From contig JAMWET010001910.1 in NCBI GenBank assembly GCA_024036415.1, positions 43,501 to 107,500 on the forward strand: DNA of 64,000 nt, written 5' to 3'. The notes under the pieces were generated by a model. It was given only the letters and a program-made list of their open reading frames with translations, was not told the DNA's origin and did no database searches. Positions 60,045-64,000 of this stretch are shown here, piece after piece. Both the position numbers and the translations under genes were made by a program. Source of the DNA: Prochilodus magdalenae. Lineage: Eukaryota; Chordata; Actinopteri; Characiformes; Prochilodontidae. Positions within the stretch are counted from its first letter, which is position 1, and each line of letters begins with the position of its first letter.

Positions 60045-61183
60045 GTGTGTTAATCATATGATCAAGTATTAATCATGTGGCAAATATTTGTATGGACCTC
60101 ACAGGATCTTTTCACACTTCTGTTTTATCTTTTCTCAAAAACGTAAAGAGCTGATGCCGTTTGTCTTCTGGTTGTTGAAATAAATTATGATGTGTCCAAA
60201 TTCCAAAAGTGAGCTGCATCGATCTCCATCTGTGTCTACCCAGTGGTTGTGTTGTCTCGAATGGAAGATGTTAGCTGTGATGTGTTGATTGGTCCATTTG
60301 TACAGCAATATACATATATTTATATTCACATACTTCATATAACACTAATTCAGTTATATGTGACATTTCTGGCACTCTACAAACTACTGCCTTCACCTGA
60401 AGACAGGCCTTCAGACCACTGTAGGGTGCTCCATGGCCCACTGGTGGTCCGTGACACACAGGTTGAGAAACCCTGATGTAGACGAAGGTGACAGCAGCAC
60501 TCTGGCCTGGAAGCAGACTCCTAAAGATCTCCTCACTCTCCTCCAGTAGGAAAGCCTGATCTCCTGAAGCAACTACATCACCATACTCCTCCTGAGCCTG
60601 ATACACACAAAACACTTAAATCTGGAGCTCTACAGTAATGTCTGTGTATGGCAATACACTTTATGACTCCATGCTTATTAACATGTTTGTGTGCTTATAA
60701 GTTCATTTTGAAGAATTGAATCAATAAAGCCCGACAGTGCGAGTGTCTTTACTGATTTATGTCCAGATATTTTCAGTAGTCAAAGTTACTCTCTGGGTGT
60801 GGCAAAGCGTAAAACTCATGTGTTTCCCAGTTATTACAAATATCTGTCTTAAATCTTTATGGTATGTGTATCTTGTAAAATTCGCTCAACCAGTAAAACA
60901 GGATGTAAGCCACCAGCTGCAGTGAAAAGCACACATTACAGAAGACCTGCTAAGATCGAACTGATACTTGCTTCCCTACTGAGTCAGTCTTTAAAACATT
61001 AGCTATGGTATCAGGGCTCTAAAGCAGCCAGGCTAAGCTGTATATGAACGGTGCTGGTCTGGTGCCTCTGTTCCTCTTTCTCAGCTTTTATCCCCTGGTC
61101 TTCAATCTTGGCACTGACAAACACAGCCTCCAGGGGGCGCCCTTTAATTACATACTGCAGAGTGGAGCTCCCGGCACATTATA

Positions 61184-62763
61184 CAGTGAGGAAAATAAGT
61201 ATTTGAACACCCTGCGACTTTGCAAGTTCTCCCACTTAGAAATCATGGAGGGTTCTGAAATTTTTATCCTAGGTGCATGACCACTGTGAGAGACATAATC
61301 AAAAAAAATATCCAGAAATCACAATGTATGATTTTTTAATCATTTATTTGTGTGTTACTGCTGCAAATAAGTATTTGAACACCTGTGAAAATCAATGTTA
61401 ATATTTGGTACAGTAGACTTTGTTTGCAATTACAGAGGTCAAACGTTTCCTGTAGTTTTTCACCAGGTCTGCACACACTGCAGCAGGGATTTTGGCCCAT
61501 TCCTCCACACAGATCTTCTCCAGATCAGCCAGGTTTCTGGGCTGTCGCTGAGAAACACAGAGTTTGAGCTCCCTCCAAAGATTTTCTATAGGGTTTAGGT
61601 CTGGAGACTGGCTAGGCCACTCCAGAACCTTGATATGCTTCTTACGGAGCCACTCCTTGGTTATCCTGGCTGTGTGCTTTGGGTCATTGTCATGTTGGAA
61701 TACCCAGCCACGACCCATCTTCAATGCTCTAACTGAGGGAAGGAGGTTGTTCCCCAAAATCTCGCAATACATGGCCCCGGTCATCCTGTCCTTAATACAG
61801 TGCAGTCGTCCTGTCCCATGTGCAAAAAAACACCCCCAAAGCATGATGCTCCCACCCCCATGCTTCACAGTAGGGATGGTGTTTTTGGGATGGTACTCAT
61901 CATTCTTCGTCCTCCAAACACGGCGAGTGGAATTAAGACCATCTGACCACAGAACTTTCTCCCATGACTCCTCTGGATCATCCAAATGGTCATGGGCAAA
62001 CTTAAGACAGGCCTGGACGTGTGCTGATTTAAGCAGGGGAATCTTCCGTGCCATGCATGACTTTAAACTATGAAGCCTTAGTGTATTACCCACAGTAACC
62101 TTGGAAACAGTGGTGCCAGCTCTCTTCAGGTCATTGACCAGCTCCTCCCGTGTAGTTCTGGGCCGATTCCTCACCTTTCTTAGAATCATTGATACGCCAC
62201 GAGGTGAGATCTTGCATGGAGCCCCAGTCCGAGGGAGATTGACCGTCATGTTTAGCTTCTTCCATTTTCTAATAATTGCTCCAACAGTTGATCTTTTTTC
62301 ACCAAGCTGCTTGGCAATTGCCCCGTAGCCCTTTCCAGCCTTGTGGAGGTCAACAATTTTGTCTCTGGTGTCTTTGGACAGCTCTTTGGTCTTAGCCATG
62401 TTAGTAGTTGGAGTCTTACTGATTGTGTGGGGTGGACAGGTGTCTTTATGCAGCTAACGACCTCAAACAGGTGCTTCTAATTTAGAATAATAAGTGGGAT
62501 GGAGGTGGAGTTTTTAGAGGCGGACTAACAGGTCTTTGAGGGCCAGAATTTTTGCTGATTGGCAGGTGTTCAAATACTTATTTGCAGCAGTAACACACAA
62601 ATAAATTATTAAAAAATCATACATGGTGATTTCCAGGTTTTTTTTAGATTATGTCTCTCACAGTGGACATGCACCTAAGATGAAAATTTCAGATCCCTCT
62701 ATGATTTCTAAGTAGGGGAACTTGCAAAGTCGCAGGGTGTTCAAATACTTATTTTCCTCACTA
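61184..62763 (-). mobile_element. Full-length Tc1/mariner element (1580 bp)
   Basis: Flanked by TA at 61182-61183 and 62764-62765. The ends are inverted repeats: the left begins CAGTGAGGAAAATAAGTATT and the right ends AATACTTATTTTCCTCACTA. The similarity runs for more than 100 bases inward, with a few mismatches. A second inner repeat (AATAAGTATTTGAACACCTG and its complement) lies at about 61367-61386 and 62568-62587. One long transposase frame fills the middle. The element sits in the decayed vwa5a unit, next to the exon 2 remnant. Confidence 0.9.
61398..62399 (-). CDS. Tc1-family transposase, open frame of 333 residues
   Basis: Cuts and pastes its own element at TA sites in the nucleus. 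The N-terminal half carries two helix-turn-helix (paired-like) domains: [20 protein letters not shown], then [17 protein letters not shown] KxxK-rich linker lies between them. The catalytic triad is visible: Asp153 in LWSDGLN, Asp237 in [10 protein letters not shown] and Glu272 in DLNPIENLW. There are 34 residues between the last two, the DD34E spacing of Tc1. Length is close to the usual 340. The block after Asp153 normally reads SDE(S/T)K but is SDGLNST here, so activity is doubtful although the frame is open. Confidence 0.9.
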   Translation of the reverse strand: MAKTKELSKDTRDKIVDLHKAGKGYGAIAKQLGEKRSTVGAIIRKWKKLNMTVNLPRTGAPCKISPRGVSMILRKVRNRPRTTREELVNDLKRAGTTVSKVTVGNTLRLHSLKSCMARKIPLLKSAHVQACLKFAHDHLDDPEESWEKVLWSDGLNSTRRVWRTKNDEYHPKNTIPTVKHGGGSIMLWGCFFAHGTGRLHCIKDRMTGAMYCEILGNNLLPSVRALKMGRGWVFQHDNDPKHTARITKEWLRKKHIKVLEWPSQSPDLNPIENLWRELKLCVSQRQPRNLADLEKICVEEWAKIPAAVCADLVKNYRKRLTSVIANKVYCTKY

Positions 62764-62765
62764 TA

Positions 62766-64000
62766 GTCAGTTTAACTAAACCTGTTGTTGTGATGTGGAC
62801 TTTGCTGGGCTTTCACAGTTCACAGTTAACAAATAATATTCTGTTGTATGGTCATTTTCACACTGGTAAGTACTGGATCACACACAATTCTTTAATATCC
62901 TCAAATGCAATTCAAGTTAACATACATTTAAAAAAAGTTAATATTACAATTCTGCCTTTTCCCCAGTCCAATCTTAAATTGATTGTTTAACTTGTGTGTT
63001 TAACATTTAGTGTGTTTTCATAAGAATATCATTTTTAATTCAAAACTGTCTGAACTGCTGCACACTGTAACAGAGGGTAACGTCTCATTAGCATTAGATT
63101 CTAAGTTCTGTATATCTAAACCGTAAAACAGTACACCACCATTGGAAAACACTAGTTGGGGTTTGGGACACGGCTCAGCCAGAATTCCAGTCAGACAAGA
63201 GCACAGGACTCTGAACACGCAGCTGTGGTGACTGTGTTTTTCTCAAGAAACTGACTCACTGTTAACTCACCCCATGCCCTGATTACTGTGTGGCTGAAAT
63301 AGAGACCCTCCCGTTCCCCATCATAAGAATATATTTCTGTTAATTGACTAGGAATAATATGACCGCCGTCCTTCCTGTAGCCTGGACTTCCTGAGTCCAT
63401 ACTGTAAGTGGTTACAATGACAGCGGCACTGCTTAGGGTGAACTGAGTTTTTCATTATAGAAAGGTAAAATAAAAACAGTATAGAATTAAATAACAGGAA
63501 TTCACTCACTCTTTTGAATAACTGTGGGAAATGCAGGCCAGCTTTAGAACGGATTTCTGGAAAATTCAATAAAAATGCAGTTACGCTTGTATGCATTCCT
63601 GTGGTGATTTTTTTAGTTTGTAGAGTTTGTTTTTTAAAGTCAAATGAAGCTAATACAACACTGAATGTAAGGTAAATAACACATTTCCACAAACTGTAAT
63701 TCATTTTTAACATTTATTCCTTGAGTTTAATATACTGGCAGAAAAGCTAAAATAAAATGTGTGTACTGAAGTTGGGGCAGTCTTTCAGTCGGCGTTATGT
63801 CTTTGTAAGGTCTCATAACGTTTTGGATATATGAGGTCAATTCCTGAACTTTTCTATTCTGGGATTCTGTAGTCCCTCAGGGTGCTGTGCTTACTGCCAT
63901 GAACTCATCTAAGCAACATCAGCCCTGTTCATCAGCCACTTTACCAGCACACCAGCTGCTTTACCAGCACACCAGCCGCTTTAGCACAAACTACACCCAC
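62766..64000. other. Right end, no gene seen
   Basis: Non-coding DNA. The last 70 bases contain a short tandem repeat (CACCAGCTGCTTTACCAG type, about 21 bp unit). No vwa5a exon 1 remnant was found beyond the Tc1 element. Confidence 0.4.

Larger units (their letters stand above)
58225..61170 (-). pseudogene. vwa5a: Decayed third vwa5a unit (copy C)
   Basis: Pieces lie in gene order on the minus strand. An exon 2 remnant at about 61068-61170 (readable as STLQYVIKGRPLEAVFVSAK) lacks the FPMPAEAALCHF block. Intron 2 sequence at about 60760-61030 matches copy B 54490-54740, and a second copy of it lies at 59600-59970. An exon 3 remnant at 60478-60597 (AQEEYGDVVASGDQAFLLEE) has an internal deletion and lost its 3' half. 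Intron 5 sequence at 58225-58525 matches copy A 31430-31690. Exons 1 and 4 onward are not found. A Tc1 element is inserted beside the exon 2 remnant. It cannot make a VWA5A protein. Confidence 0.7.

Noticed and set aside
61564..62073. 169-residue plus-strand frame
   Set aside because: It is the reverse strand of the Tc1 transposase coding region.

Overview
The window is teleost fish nuclear DNA. Genes are split by GT-AG introns, introns and spacers are AT-rich and full of microsatellites, and the debris of Tc1/mariner, DIRS-like, Ty3/gypsy-like and L2-like elements is typical of ray-finned fish. The HDAC10 exons read closest to the zebrafish protein as I remember it. The species cannot be named from the sequence alone. 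No rRNA, tRNA or CRISPR array was seen.

Layout. (1) 1-7.2 kb: no gene recognised; repeat-derived stretches only. (2) 7.26-7.76 kb: a CpG-rich island with splice-donor-like sites on both strands and a short start-codon ORF; its gene is unresolved. (3) 8.9-17.8 kb, minus strand: a complete hdac10 gene. I reconstruct 19 coding exons and 687 residues, with the deacetylase active site and polyamine gatekeeper Glu kept but the P(E/A)CE motif altered. (4) 18.4-20.15 kb: a chimeric dead Tc1 element. (5) 20.9-34.3 kb, minus: vwa5a copy A. (6) 34.7-40 kb: spacer with gypsy and L2 fragments and an orphan copy of the vwa5a 5' flank. (7) 40.4-55.7 kb, minus: vwa5a copy B, a tandem duplicate. (8) 58.2-61.2 kb: broken pieces of at least one more vwa5a unit, interrupted by a 1.58 kb Tc1 element with a full-length transposase frame. 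(9) 62.8-64 kb: nothing recognised.

The two vwa5a copies have 17 matching main exons of identical lengths, all in phase. Each encodes an N-terminal VIT domain and a VWA domain with an intact MIDAS (DxSxS...T...D). They differ most in the linker between exons 14 and 15. There, 18-30 nt micro-exons sit inside tandemly repeated exon+intron units of about 210-350 bp. Copy A has three usable micro-exons and copy B four, and both keep dead units with lost splice sites. This array is the most distinctive structure in the window.

Splice coordinates were derived by eye from homology, phase and GT/AG (once GC/AG) signals. Exon lengths sum to multiples of three in all three genes, which supports the models, but there is no transcript evidence here.
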